Assembly: GCA_000403475.2 (NCBI GenBank)
Contig: KE159795.1
Span: forward strand, 1,919,534-1,983,533
Length of the DNA: 64,000 nt
Direction of reading: 5' to 3'
Source: Lachnospiraceae bacterium MD308
GTDB lineage: Bacteria > Bacillota > Clostridia > Lachnospirales > Lachnospiraceae
Position 1 is the first letter of the stretch. Every line of letters begins with the position of its first letter. The translations under genes and the position numbers were made by a program. The notes under the pieces were generated by a model. It did not search any database. It saw only the letters and a list, made by a program, of their open reading frames with translations, and had not been told where the DNA came from. Below are positions 1 through 7,289 of this stretch, one piece after another.

Positions 1-67
1 TGCCAAAAAATATATCACGCAGTACTGGAAAACCAATGCCTGATTTTTCTTCCGCACATAATAAGGG

Positions 68-94
68 GCAGCGTCCCCGCTGCTTCTATTTTTT
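68..94 (+). terminator. Rho-independent terminator of a gene left of the window
   Basis: A GCAGCG/CGCTGC stem with a TCCC loop (68-83) is followed by TTCTATTTTTT. This is a good intrinsic terminator reading rightward. No plus-strand gene precedes it in the window, so it probably ends a gene lying to the left. Bases 95-214 hold nothing I can recognise. Confidence 0.6.
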
Positions 95-214
95 ACATTA
101 TACCCGATTATCTATCAGATTTGCTCCAGGCAGAAGGCCACTTTGAAAACTTTTGCGCCCTAAAATAGGATGGCCAACAAGAAAAAAGGTTGCCATTCTA
201 TCATATAATTAATA

Positions 215-237
215 CGGAGGGAACTATTATCCCTCCG
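215..237 (-). terminator. Hairpin behind the amidase gene
   Basis: CGGAGGGA and TCCCTCCG form a perfect 8-bp stem with a 7-base loop, 18 bases after the amidase stop codon. The tail on the minus strand is AT-rich but not a clean T run, so it may be a weak terminator or an RNA 3'-end stabiliser. Confidence 0.4.
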
Positions 238-254
238 CTTCACTACTTACTTCT

Positions 255-986
255 TTAACCCACAATCAAGGTGTCATACCCTGCCTGCCTAAGCCTCTGC
301 TCCATGGCTACGGCATCATTCAAATCACCGTACCCTCCCACAAGAACCCGTATATATTCGCCCACATTGTCTATATATGCCGGAAAATCCTGCGCTAAAA
401 GTTCCTCCAACAAGCGCTCCGCATTTTGGTTATTCCGGTATAAGCCCACCTGAACCCTGTAATAAGCTTCCCTGACCGCACTGACATTAGACAATGTATC
501 CAGGATACCTCTGGCTATCGCCTCCGCAATATCCTGAAAATTATTGTCAAACAACTGATTGTCTGTATCTGAATTGATAAATCCGGCTTCAACAAGAACC
601 GACGGCATATTTGTCCGTTTCAACACCACAAGGTTCGGCCTCGCTTTAACCCCCAAATCTACAAATCCAACAGACTCAAGCTGTTCATCAATATTCTGTG
701 CCATCTCGTACTTGATACCGGACAGATCATAGACAAGGCTTTCCACCCCCATTACCTGATTGTCCGTAGGAAATGAGTTGCGGTGTATCGAAACGAAAAA
801 GTCCACTCCTGCGTTATTCGCCTCCATTGCCTTCTCAAACGGGCTCTCATATACGTCCGTTGTCCGCGTGTATTCTACATCTATCCCGTTATTCTGCAGA
901 ATCTCTCCAACTGCCAGCGTAAGCCTTAAAGTGTCATCCTTTTCCTGGCGGCCATTATAAACCGCTCCCGGGTCTGAACCGCCATG
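255..986 (-). pseudogene. CwlC-like N-acetylmuramoyl-L-alanine amidase, 3' part of an interrupted gene
   Basis: This holds 243 codons of a zinc-dependent Amidase_3 that cleaves the bond between MurNAc and the stem peptide. It begins inside the first metal-binding motif (HGGSDPGAVYNGR), continues with SIHRNS and the VEAGF..N motif, and ends in a SPOR peptidoglycan-binding domain of about 70 residues. It has no start codon or ribosome binding site of its own: going upstream, the frame runs into element DNA and meets a TAG about 20 bases beyond the junction at 986. The missing first 10 codons lie at 3780-3751 on the same strand. Joined at CATGG, the two parts give a 253-residue protein without signal peptide, close to the size and layout of B. 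subtilis CwlC, a mother-cell lysis enzyme. As it stands, the gene is silent. Confidence 0.9.
982..986 (-). other. Left attachment-site core (CATGG)
   Basis: CATGG on the minus strand is shared with 3746-3750 and is the only identity needed to rejoin the amidase frame. It encodes the zinc-ligand His and the start of the next Gly codon. A serine recombinase exchanges at a 2-bp core, which must lie within these five bases. The arms of the two sites otherwise differ, as expected for attB-derived versus attP-derived halves. Confidence 0.7.
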
Positions 987-1063
987 TGCAGGGTATTGAT
1001 TGCGCTAATTTTTAATTTTCCCAAAAGACTAATTAAATGGGGTCTTTCAATATGTATTTGAGA

Positions 1064-2692
1064 CTAAACAACCTTTTCATCAGATTCTACACTGTATACA
1101 CTGGAAAATAAGTGTTCCAGCTCATTTCCGAAATTATAGCTGATTTTGAGCTTATGGTTCTCATATACTGTTATTTGGTCTATCATCTCAACTACTATTT
1201 CTCTGTCCAGCTTTTCAATGTCTTTCAGGTTCAGCAGCCTTTTTAACCACGGCGTTTCAAATATATCCTGCGCTACATTGTCTTTCTTTTTTTCTTCCAG
1301 TGTTTTAATCTGTTTTGAATAAAGTTCTTCTTTTCTTAGATAATCCTCTCGGTAAGAAAGAAATTCTTCTTTGGAAATCAGTTCTTCTCTGTAATCTTCA
1401 TATATAGATTTTTTTAGTCTTTTCACTCGTTCCAGCTCTGCTTCGATTTTACTAAGCTCCGCATCTGCAATCCTTTTGATTTTTGAAGCCGTGAAACTCT
1501 GCGCTTGTACCAGATCTTTCAAATTATCTACACTACGGGCGATTACTTTTAAATCACCTAGCACAATATCTTCCAAAACTGTCATAGGAAGTGTATGGGG
1601 TGTACAATACTGTCTCCCGTTTCTCTTATATGTTCCACAATAAAGTCTATATGTTTTACTTCCATCTGCACGACGCCACATATTTTTTGTCATTGCCCTG
1701 CCGCAGTCACCACATCTCACAAAACCAGCAAAAATATTTTTATTCGTTTTCAAATCCAGATTTCTTGTTCGTTTCTGCAGAAGAACCCTGGTCTTTTCCC
1801 ATGTTACTTTATCTATAATCGGTTCATGAGTATTCTCAACGATTATCCATTCTTCTTTAGGCATATTCTTCTGCTTACCTCTCATACGCTGATGTTTTGT
1901 TCCCTGTACCATATTCCCTACATACATTTCTCTGTGTAGAATACTGTTGATTGTAGAATACGACCAATACGTTGTGCTTTCCAGACGGTTACAATTCCTA
2001 TAATTCTCACCGTTTACCTTTTTATATTCCGCTGGGCAAAGGACGCCCTCTGTATTCAGCAGCTTAGCAATTTTCTGTTTTCCATATCCCTGTATATATA
2101 AGGAAAAAATTCTACGGACAACTTCGGCCGCATAGTCATCAATCACCAGCTTGTTTTTATCCACAGGGGATTTTTTATAACCGTAGCTTGTAAATGCTCC
2201 AATAAACTCACCGGCTTTTTGTTTTAATCTCACTGTTGCCTGTATCTTTTTGGAAATATCTCTTGCGTATTGTTCATTGAAGATATTCTTAATTGGAAGA
2301 AGCATATCATATGCTCGTTTCATACTATCAATGCCGTCTGTCACCGATATGAAACGGACTCCCATTTCTGGGAAATATCGCTCCAAATATCTTCCAGTAT
2401 CAATGTAATCACGCCCAAACCTTGATAAATCCTTTACAACAACACAATTAACCTTTCCATTTTCAATATCCGCAATCATTCTTTGAAAATTAGGCCGGTT
2501 GAAATTCGTCCCCGAACAGCCATCATCAACGTATATGTCATACAAGATAAAATCTTCTTTTTTTGAAACGTACTCTGTCAAGAGTTTTCTCTGATTCCCT
2601 ACGCTATCGCTTTCTTCCTTATCACCGTCTTCTCTTGATAATCTGATATAAATTCCAGCATTGAACAAGTTCAATACTTTTTGAATTTTCAT
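1064..2692 (-). CDS. Large serine recombinase (integrase/excisionase of the element)
   Basis: This 542-residue site-specific recombinase of the TnpX/TndX type cuts and rejoins DNA through a phosphoserine intermediate. The N-terminal resolvase domain shows the catalytic IRLSRED serine (about residue 19) and the KDLSRFGRD segment with catalytic arginines. A recombinase domain follows at about 165-290, then a zinc ribbon (CGDCGRA...LYCGTYKRNGRQYC, about 325-365), and a long charged coiled coil to the end. I chose the ATG at 2692 because GGGGGGA sits directly upstream; an ATG four codons earlier lacks that spacing. Its stop is 78 bases from the left core, the usual position for the integrase of its own element. 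It is full length, so the element may still be mobile. Confidence 0.92.
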   Translation of the reverse strand: MKIQKVLNLFNAGIYIRLSREDGDKEESDSVGNQRKLLTEYVSKKEDFILYDIYVDDGCSGTNFNRPNFQRMIADIENGKVNCVVVKDLSRFGRDYIDTGRYLERYFPEMGVRFISVTDGIDSMKRAYDMLLPIKNIFNEQYARDISKKIQATVRLKQKAGEFIGAFTSYGYKKSPVDKNKLVIDDYAAEVVRRIFSLYIQGYGKQKIAKLLNTEGVLCPAEYKKVNGENYRNCNRLESTTYWSYSTINSILHREMYVGNMVQGTKHQRMRGKQKNMPKEEWIIVENTHEPIIDKVTWEKTRVLLQKRTRNLDLKTNKNIFAGFVRCGDCGRAMTKNMWRRADGSKTYRLYCGTYKRNGRQYCTPHTLPMTVLEDIVLGDLKVIARSVDNLKDLVQAQSFTASKIKRIADAELSKIEAELERVKRLKKSIYEDYREELISKEEFLSYREDYLRKEELYSKQIKTLEEKKKDNVAQDIFETPWLKRLLNLKDIEKLDREIVVEMIDQITVYENHKLKISYNFGNELEHLFSSVYSVESDEKVV

Positions 2693-2719
2693 ATATCCCC
2701 CCATTCAGCCGTCGTCCTG

Positions 2720-2842
2720 TTACCCATTTTGAGTCCTGTTATTAAGGTGAGATTTGATGATACGGACAAGCAATTCCTCTACGGTAAACTTTGATAAAAA
2801 TTCTCTTTCCACGGTATATTGGATTGGTTCTTTCCTTGCCAA
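2720..2842 (-). CDS. Small 40-residue element protein, possible directionality factor
   Basis: A short reading frame with TTG start lies behind a strong AGGAGG (2853-2858). Its product is charged and looks like one small helical domain (YTVEREFLSKFTVEELL then VRIIKSHLNN). It ends 27 bases before the recombinase start and was probably transcribed with it. I do not recognise a named family. Small proteins encoded beside large serine recombinases are sometimes recombination directionality factors that switch the enzyme to excision, so this is the best candidate here, but that role is inference from position. The spacing from AGGAGG to TTG is 10 bases, slightly long. An overlapping 75-residue frame (2742-2969) looks less protein-like. 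Confidence 0.55.
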   Translation of the reverse strand: MARKEPIQYTVEREFLSKFTVEELLVRIIKSHLNNRTQNG

Positions 2843-2909
2843 ACTTTATCGTCCTCCTTGCTTTGGTTATCCATTCACAACATACGCAAACAGGCTTATC
2901 CAATATACC
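2813..2909. repeat. 12-bp perfect inverted repeat around the start of the 40-residue gene
   Basis: GGTATATTGGAT (2813-2824) and ATCCAATATACC (2898-2909) are perfect inverted copies 73 bases apart. The enclosed DNA carries the AGGAGG and TTG start of the 40-residue gene. In RNA the arms could pair and place that ribosome binding site in a loop. In DNA they could be binding sites for a protein. Either use is unproven. Confidence 0.6.
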
Positions 2910-2970
2910 TGTCTGTTTACCTTTTTTACACGCATACTGTAATGCAAACGTATGGAATTTTCTGAGCACG

Positions 2971-3008
2971 AAAAAAAGCCTTATTGATGTAAAAATCAGC
3001 AGGCTTTT
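2971..3008 (-). terminator. Terminator of the toxin-antitoxin operon
   Basis: On the minus strand AAAAGCCT (3008-3001) pairs with AGGCTTTT (2981-2974) and is followed by a run of T. It starts 7 bases after the toxin stop. It separates the toxin-antitoxin genes from the recombinase, so the recombinase probably needs its own promoter between 2858 and 2970. Confidence 0.75.
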
Positions 3009-3014
3009 CTACTG

Positions 3015-3344
3015 TTATTGCTTTGCATAAAAAGCAAGAAAATTTTCAATATCTTGTCCACCATACATTATACGGATAATCGTTACGACCTTCGTTTCTG
3101 TATCAGGAATATATAAAACAACATAATTATCTACGGGGACGATACGAAGTCCCCGACCACGCCATGGCTCATTCTCATATCTTCGGAAGCGTTCTGGCAA
3201 ATTTTCAAGACTTAGAATCCTATCGATCAGACGGCCAAGTTGTCCTTCCGCATTTTCGGGAGACTGTAAATCGTGGGAGATATATTCGTATATCGACCTT
3301 AAATCATTTTCCGCCTGCTCTGTCAGTTCAACCGTAAAAATCAT
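3015..3344 (-). CDS. RelE/ParE-family toxin
   Basis: A 109-residue protein of the RelE/ParE superfamily. It begins with the beta-strand and helix typical of the fold (FTVELTEQAENDLRSIYEYI), has the loop GRGLRIVPVDNYVVLYIP, and ends with the IIRIMYGGQDIENFL segment. Members are either mRNA interferases acting at the ribosome (RelE) or gyrase poisons (ParE); the sequence alone does not decide. Its ATG overlaps the antitoxin stop by four bases, the normal coupling of antitoxin before toxin. Inside the integrative element it would select for retention of the element. Confidence 0.88.
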   Translation of the reverse strand: MIFTVELTEQAENDLRSIYEYISHDLQSPENAEGQLGRLIDRILSLENLPERFRRYENEPWRGRGLRIVPVDNYVVLYIPDTETKVVTIIRIMYGGQDIENFLAFYAKQ

Positions 3345-3652
3345 AATCCGTAATCCCTGCGAATATCTAAAAAGGCTTGTCGTGCATCTTTCGTACGTTT
3401 TGCCTTCATATCCGCATATCCCTTTTCAAGTTCTACGTTCAGCTGTTCCTCCGATAAGACACCCATATCTATGGGTCTTGCCGTTGGAATTTTCACATCA
3501 AAGGGAAGCCCCCGACACATGATAATCTGTTTATAAAACATATTGATAGCGTTTGATGCTGGAATGCCAAGCGCCGACAAAATACTTTCCGCCTGCTCTT
3601 TAACATCCGGTTCTATTCTTGCATATAAGTTTGCTGATTTTGCCATAGTCAT
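3341..3652 (-). CDS. RelB/DinJ-family antitoxin
   Basis: A 103-residue antitoxin. The N-terminal half (ANLYARIEPDVKEQAESILSA, LGIPASNAINMFYKQII) is the ribbon-helix-helix DNA-binding region of RelB/DinJ proteins, and the charged C-terminal half should wrap the toxin. It would neutralise the toxin encoded next and repress the operon. The ATG at 3652 overlaps the stop of the truncated amidase start (ATGA), with AGGGG upstream; a second ATG two codons later is possible. Because its start abuts the host reading frame, its transcription probably comes from the amidase promoter outside the element. Confidence 0.88.
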   Translation of the reverse strand: MTMAKSANLYARIEPDVKEQAESILSALGIPASNAINMFYKQIIMCRGLPFDVKIPTARPIDMGVLSEEQLNVELEKGYADMKAKRTKDARQAFLDIRRDYGL

Positions 3653-3780
3653 AAACCCCTTTCAAAAAATAGAATCTTTCTCATCTCTATTATATTATGT
3701 TGTGCGGACAAAAGCAATACATTTTTCTTGCGCCATTTACATCCTCCATGACCAGCATCAAGCATTACTGAATAAGGCAT
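3649..3780 (-). pseudogene. CwlC-like amidase, 5' part fused to element sequence
   Basis: A GGAGGG (3787-3792) sits six bases before an ATG that encodes MPYSVMLDAGHGG, the canonical N-terminus of an Amidase_3 enzyme including its first zinc ligand. Host sequence ends at CATGG (3746-3750). Translation then runs on into the element for about 30 codons and stops at TGA overlapping the antitoxin ATG. The 43-residue product cannot be an enzyme. It has a good ribosome binding site, so ribosomes would be delivered to the antitoxin start. The rest of the amidase is at 986-255. Confidence 0.88.
3746..3750 (-). other. Right attachment-site core (CATGG)
   Basis: This is the second CATGG copy, at the boundary between amidase codon 11 (His) and element DNA. 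Beyond it the element sequence reads AGGATGTAAATGG, whereas the true amidase continues CGGTTCAGACC, found at the other junction. GCGCAA occurs just inside both element ends (1000-1005 and 3728-3733, minus strand), possibly part of recombinase recognition. Confidence 0.7.
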
Positions 3781-3810
3781 ATTTTTCCCTCCAAATATAA
3801 CGTTTCATAT

Positions 3811-3819
3811 TACTATATG
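3811..3819 (-). promoter_or_regulatory. Possible mother-cell type -10 element of the amidase
   Basis: CATATAGTA on the minus strand matches the CATAnnnTA -10 pattern of the mother-cell sigma factor K of bacilli, about 30 bases before the amidase ATG. The expected AC at -35 is not seen at the right distance, so this is only suggestive. Read-through from the nuclease gene 66 bases upstream is an alternative. Confidence 0.3.
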
Positions 3820-3846
3820 CAGTACACTAATAAAACGCTATGATTC

Positions 3847-4782
3847 TTACGGCTTACACCGTTTACACGCCTCATATCCCTGCTTTTCCACCTCTTCCCT
3901 GTTTCCGGTATATTCCTTCGTATTGACCGTCTCCATCTGCTTAACACTGGAGCAATCCGGCTTATGGAATTTATATGTATTCGTATTTAAAATATAGGTG
4001 CTTTCTTTTGTTCCCGCCTTTTCTGGTATATTTTCTGTCTCTATCCAGCTTTCTCCGGTAGAATAATCGATAGAAATTCCCGGCTGAACGTTGTAACAGT
4101 ACACATTAAAAAGAATCCCTTCCCCTTTATCCTCTACGGACATCGCCTCTATCTGCACGCCGTCAGCCACTAGATTATCGTCTGTGTAAAATGGTCTTAC
4201 TCTGTATAAGACATGATTTTCTGTCTCTCTCACATAGTCGGCCACCATATTTTCAAAGGGCAGCATCCCTTCCGTATTTAAGTAGCGGGTTCCGGTTATC
4301 AGATTTTTGGCGTTCGCATTCTCCGCCGTCAACTGAAAGCCAATCAAATGACAGCGATTATATAGATATTTTCCGTCTACCGTATCATATTTGACTGTAT
4401 GCCAACCTGAAGGCTTCACTTTACCGATAGCCTCCCTCTTCTCTGTCGGCATCAGATCCTTTCCAATATTCGCATACGCCGTCCGGCATCTTCCCAATTC
4501 GTCCAGCTCACTATATGTCTCAAAAGACTCCTCTGTGAAGTCGCTCTCTGTAAACTCCGGCTGGTTCCCGTTAACCGCGGCATACGGCGAACCCGTATAT
4601 TCCGGAAGTTCGGCAATCTCCATAACCTCCGGCATCTGCGCACCTGCAGCCTGCTGTGAAAGCTCCATCGTCTCATTTGTTTCATTTGCCTCTTTCGTTT
4701 CATCCGCTCCGCACGCCGATAATATCAAACACCAGGAAAACGCAAACAATAATAAAGATTTTCTCACTTTACTCATGGACAT
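3847..4782 (-). CDS. Secreted DNA/RNA non-specific endonuclease lipoprotein
   Basis: A 311-residue protein with a lipoprotein signal (LLLFAFSWCLILSACG, lipobox Cys at about 24) followed by a Thr/Glu/Asn-rich linker, so it should be anchored outside the membrane. The nuclease core at about 90-235 has LYNRCHLIGFQL, the counterpart of the DRGH motif with its catalytic His, and a downstream NLITGTRYLN metal-binding segment, as in EndA-type DNA-entry nucleases. The last 45 residues (YKFHKPDCSSV...GYEACKRCKP) form an Ada-type four-Cys zinc module. It may degrade extracellular DNA for nutrition or uptake. It overlaps the preceding gene by 14 bases and is the last intact gene before the split amidase. 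Confidence 0.85.
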   Translation of the reverse strand: MSMSKVRKSLLLFAFSWCLILSACGADETKEANETNETMELSQQAAGAQMPEVMEIAELPEYTGSPYAAVNGNQPEFTESDFTEESFETYSELDELGRCRTAYANIGKDLMPTEKREAIGKVKPSGWHTVKYDTVDGKYLYNRCHLIGFQLTAENANAKNLITGTRYLNTEGMLPFENMVADYVRETENHVLYRVRPFYTDDNLVADGVQIEAMSVEDKGEGILFNVYCYNVQPGISIDYSTGESWIETENIPEKAGTKESTYILNTNTYKFHKPDCSSVKQMETVNTKEYTGNREEVEKQGYEACKRCKP

Positions 4783-5185
4783 ATATCTCCTTAATTATTT
4801 TTTTGTGTGAAAAGCCGGAGAACTCCCCGACTTCCGTCATCCTCCAGCCCGAACCTTCCAACTCAATATCAAAATAAAAATCCGCCGGATACTTCCGATT
4901 CCACCGAAACAATACGATTTTTTCTATATGTTCTTCGTAGGAAGCCATCAGAATATTCTCTACAAAGCAATACTCTCCTGCTCCGGCCTTTTCTAAAAAT
5001 GCATCATCGACCGCAATTGCTCCACTTTCACAATCCAAGAACTGACCATATGTATACTGATTCATCCACAACTTTCCATCACCGACAAGAGCCAGAATCT
5101 GCTCCTGAAGGATACAGTCCTGGCTCTGACGCCTGTTATTAAACATCATTCCCCTGTTGTCGTCAATAACGGTTATCACGATCAT
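4769..5185 (-). CDS. Small conserved protein of unknown function
   Basis: A 138-residue soluble protein with no signal peptide. The start ITVIDDNRGMMFNNRRQSQD is strongly conserved-looking, and relatives in Lachnospiraceae are often labelled ribonuclease Z without any metallo-hydrolase motif being present; I see none here either. The gene overlaps the sulfite reductase-like gene upstream by four bases (ATGA) and the nuclease downstream by 14, so it is translationally coupled to both. The function is unknown, and the operon context is its only clue. Confidence 0.75.
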   Translation of the reverse strand: MIVITVIDDNRGMMFNNRRQSQDCILQEQILALVGDGKLWMNQYTYGQFLDCESGAIAVDDAFLEKAGAGEYCFVENILMASYEEHIEKIVLFRWNRKYPADFYFDIELEGSGWRMTEVGEFSGFSHKKIIKEIYVHE

Positions 5186-6714
5186 GATTCTACATACGGC
5201 TTCGCAATCTCAGCAAAACGCTCTGTATGGTTTTCATACCATTCATCGTACATCATGCCCGATTTGGAAACCTCTTCTCCAATCTTTTTCAAAAATGATG
5301 GAATGTCTTTTTCGAGAATTGTCCCTACCTGCTCCCCGAAGCATTCTACGCCCGCTTCATCTCTGCCGTTTACAGTGAGCACAAAAGCTGGCTGCATCGC
5401 TCCATCCACCTTTTTTACACCGCCGCGAAAGCCAATCCTTCCAATCTGATGCGTTCCGCAAGAGGAAGGACAGCCCGAGATATGAATCTTTGGAAGTACG
5501 CCGTCTTCATATCCCCATTCCTTTGACTGCTCCATGAGTGTCTTAAGGAGACTTTGGGAGTCCCTTACCCCCACCTGGCAAATAGACGCACCAATACATG
5601 CTACGGAAGACTCAAACAATGTGTCCGCACTATCCGAAGTAATTTCCAGAAATCTTTCCGCCTCACTTCCGGTACAATTGATAATATAAACCGTCTCGTC
5701 CGGCGCAATCCGCAGTTCTACCTGCTCCATATCCGCCATAGCATCATAAAGCTCCTTGAATTTTGACGGATTCGGGCACCCGCCAATCGGATGATACATA
5801 ACTGCATAGAGCCCTTCCTGCTTCTGTGGAATTACTCTTTTGTTGTTTACTTTTACACCGTCGGATTCTTTCTTAACCTCCCGCGCCTCTACATGAATAT
5901 CCAACTTTTCTGCCGCCATTACTTCATCCAGCTTTTCCTTAAAGCGCGCTGCGTACTCCTCCCCAAGAACCTCTTGCATATAACGGGTTCTCGCCTTTGC
6001 GCGGTTCTCGTAATTACCGTAAGCCACAAACATATTTACCATCGCTTTAATATAGTACAAGATCTGGCTTCCATCAACCGCCTCTGCCACTTTCACACCC
6101 ATCTTAGGATTATTTCCAAGGCCGCCTGCACTGTAGATATCAAACTTACCGTCTGCCCTCGCTGTAAATCCCAGATCCCTGAACGTTGCATGAGTCTCAT
6201 TTTTCGGAGAATTCGAAAAACATACTTTCAATTTTCTCGGAAGCTTAACCGTCTTGATAAATCCCATCAGGTAATCCGCCGCAGCTTCTGCATACGGAGA
6301 TACGTCAAAATATTCTCCCTGCTCAACCCCTGAAAGCGGAGATACCATGACATTTCTCGGGAAATCCCCGCCTCCGCCTCTTGTTATAATTCCATAGTCC
6401 AGCGCCTCTACTGCAAGCTCGCACACCGCATCTGCGTCCAGATTATGAAGCTGGATTGTCTGGCATGTTGTAAAATGTACTTTATCAATCTTATATTTTT
6501 CAACCGCCCGCACAACAAAGCCTAACTTCTCTCTATCTACCCTGCCGCCCGGAAGCCGAAGCCGCAGCATACTTGCCTTGCCGCCCCTCTGGGCATAACT
6601 GCCGAATCCGCCGGAAAATCCTTTATACTTCGGAGACGGAACCTCACCTGCATAAAATTGTCTGGTCACTTCTTCAAATTCTTCATAGTCTTTTTTCCAT
6701 TCAGCCGCCTGCAT
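5182..6714 (-). CDS. Sulfite/nitrite reductase, siroheme [4Fe-4S] hemoprotein
   Basis: A 510-residue enzyme of the nitrite/sulfite reductase family, which carries out six-electron reduction of sulfite or nitrite at a coupled siroheme/iron-sulfur centre. Two ferredoxin-like half-domains precede the siroheme-binding regions. The cluster ligands are visible as CIGASIC (C-X5-C, about residue 380) and GCPSSCG (C-X3-C, about 425). FSNSPKNETHATFRDLGF and the GGLGNNPKMGV loop are typical substrate and siroheme contacts. No separate flavoprotein or ferredoxin subunit is encoded nearby, so the electron donor is not apparent. The choice between sulfite and nitrite cannot be made from sequence alone. It follows rpiB by 31 bases in the same operon. 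Confidence 0.87.
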   Translation of the reverse strand: MQAAEWKKDYEEFEEVTRQFYAGEVPSPKYKGFSGGFGSYAQRGGKASMLRLRLPGGRVDREKLGFVVRAVEKYKIDKVHFTTCQTIQLHNLDADAVCELAVEALDYGIITRGGGGDFPRNVMVSPLSGVEQGEYFDVSPYAEAAADYLMGFIKTVKLPRKLKVCFSNSPKNETHATFRDLGFTARADGKFDIYSAGGLGNNPKMGVKVAEAVDGSQILYYIKAMVNMFVAYGNYENRAKARTRYMQEVLGEEYAARFKEKLDEVMAAEKLDIHVEAREVKKESDGVKVNNKRVIPQKQEGLYAVMYHPIGGCPNPSKFKELYDAMADMEQVELRIAPDETVYIINCTGSEAERFLEITSDSADTLFESSVACIGASICQVGVRDSQSLLKTLMEQSKEWGYEDGVLPKIHISGCPSSCGTHQIGRIGFRGGVKKVDGAMQPAFVLTVNGRDEAGVECFGEQVGTILEKDIPSFLKKIGEEVSKSGMMYDEWYENHTERFAEIAKPYVES

Positions 6715-6745
6715 ATTTCCTCTCCTTTACACATTGTAATCTTTT

Positions 6746-7186
6746 TTATCTCTCTTCAATTGCCATGATCATATCAACTCTCGTCTGATGCCTTCCTCCC
6801 ATAAATTCGGCGTTCAGCCACTCGTCAACGATCATCTTCGCCATTTCTATACCGACTACTCTCGCTCCAAAAGCAAGCACATTCGTATTATTATGCTGCC
6901 TGGACAGTTTCGCGGAATACGGTTCTGAGCAGACAACTGCCCGGACTCCCTTAACTTTATTGGCCGCAAGGGAAATCCCCACGCCGGTTCCGCAGATAAG
7001 TATCCCAAGCTCTACCTCTCCGCCGACAACGGCCCGTCCTACATTCTCGCCATATTCCGGATAGCTGCAGCTTTCACTGGTATCTGTTCCATAATTTATT
7101 ACTTCATGGCCTTTCTCTTCCAGATACGCCACAATATCATTTTTCATATCAACAGCCGCATGGTCATTACCAATTCCAATCTTCAT
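6746..7186 (-). CDS. rpiB: Ribose-5-phosphate isomerase B
   Basis: A 146-residue RpiB/LacAB-type sugar-phosphate isomerase interconverting ribose 5-phosphate and ribulose 5-phosphate. It starts MKIGIGNDHAA, has the phosphate-binding loop GILICGTGVGISLAANK with the active-site Cys, and ends with GGRHQTRVDMI. The frame is open for another 89 codons upstream but that part is not protein-like, and the conserved N-terminus fixes the ATG at 7186. It is the first gene of the minus-strand operon and is divergent from the pseudouridine synthase gene, 103 bases away. Confidence 0.93.
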   Translation of the reverse strand: MKIGIGNDHAAVDMKNDIVAYLEEKGHEVINYGTDTSESCSYPEYGENVGRAVVGGEVELGILICGTGVGISLAANKVKGVRAVVCSEPYSAKLSRQHNNTNVLAFGARVVGIEMAKMIVDEWLNAEFMGGRHQTRVDMIMAIEER

Positions 7187-7289
7187 TCTTGTGTACCTGT
7201 CCTTTCTGTAACGTAAAAACATTTGCATCTTTCTGCACTCTATGTTTAAATGATAAAAGCGAATAATTATAAAGTCAAGGAGAATTGTT

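Larger units (their letters stand above)
982..3750. mobile_element. Compact serine-recombinase element interrupting the amidase gene
   Basis: About 2.76 kb of DNA lies between two CATGG copies that split one reading frame. On the left the amidase resumes at HGGSDPG; on the right it stops after MPYSVMLDAGHGG. Cargo, all on the minus strand: RelB-like antitoxin, RelE/ParE-like toxin, terminator, a 40-residue protein, and a large serine recombinase next to one end, as is usual for such integrases. Removing 982-3745 restores the frame and the family consensus exactly, so both element ends are well defined. No conjugation, replication or phage structural genes are present. Size and content suggest either a decayed integrative element kept by its toxin-antitoxin pair, or a purpose-sized intervening sequence removed during sporulation. 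Confidence 0.88.

Noticed and set aside
2742-2969. 75-residue minus-strand frame upstream of the recombinase
   Set aside because: It overlaps the better-supported 40-residue gene in another frame, starts close to the toxin operon terminator, has no good ribosome binding site and an irregular Cys/Arg composition.
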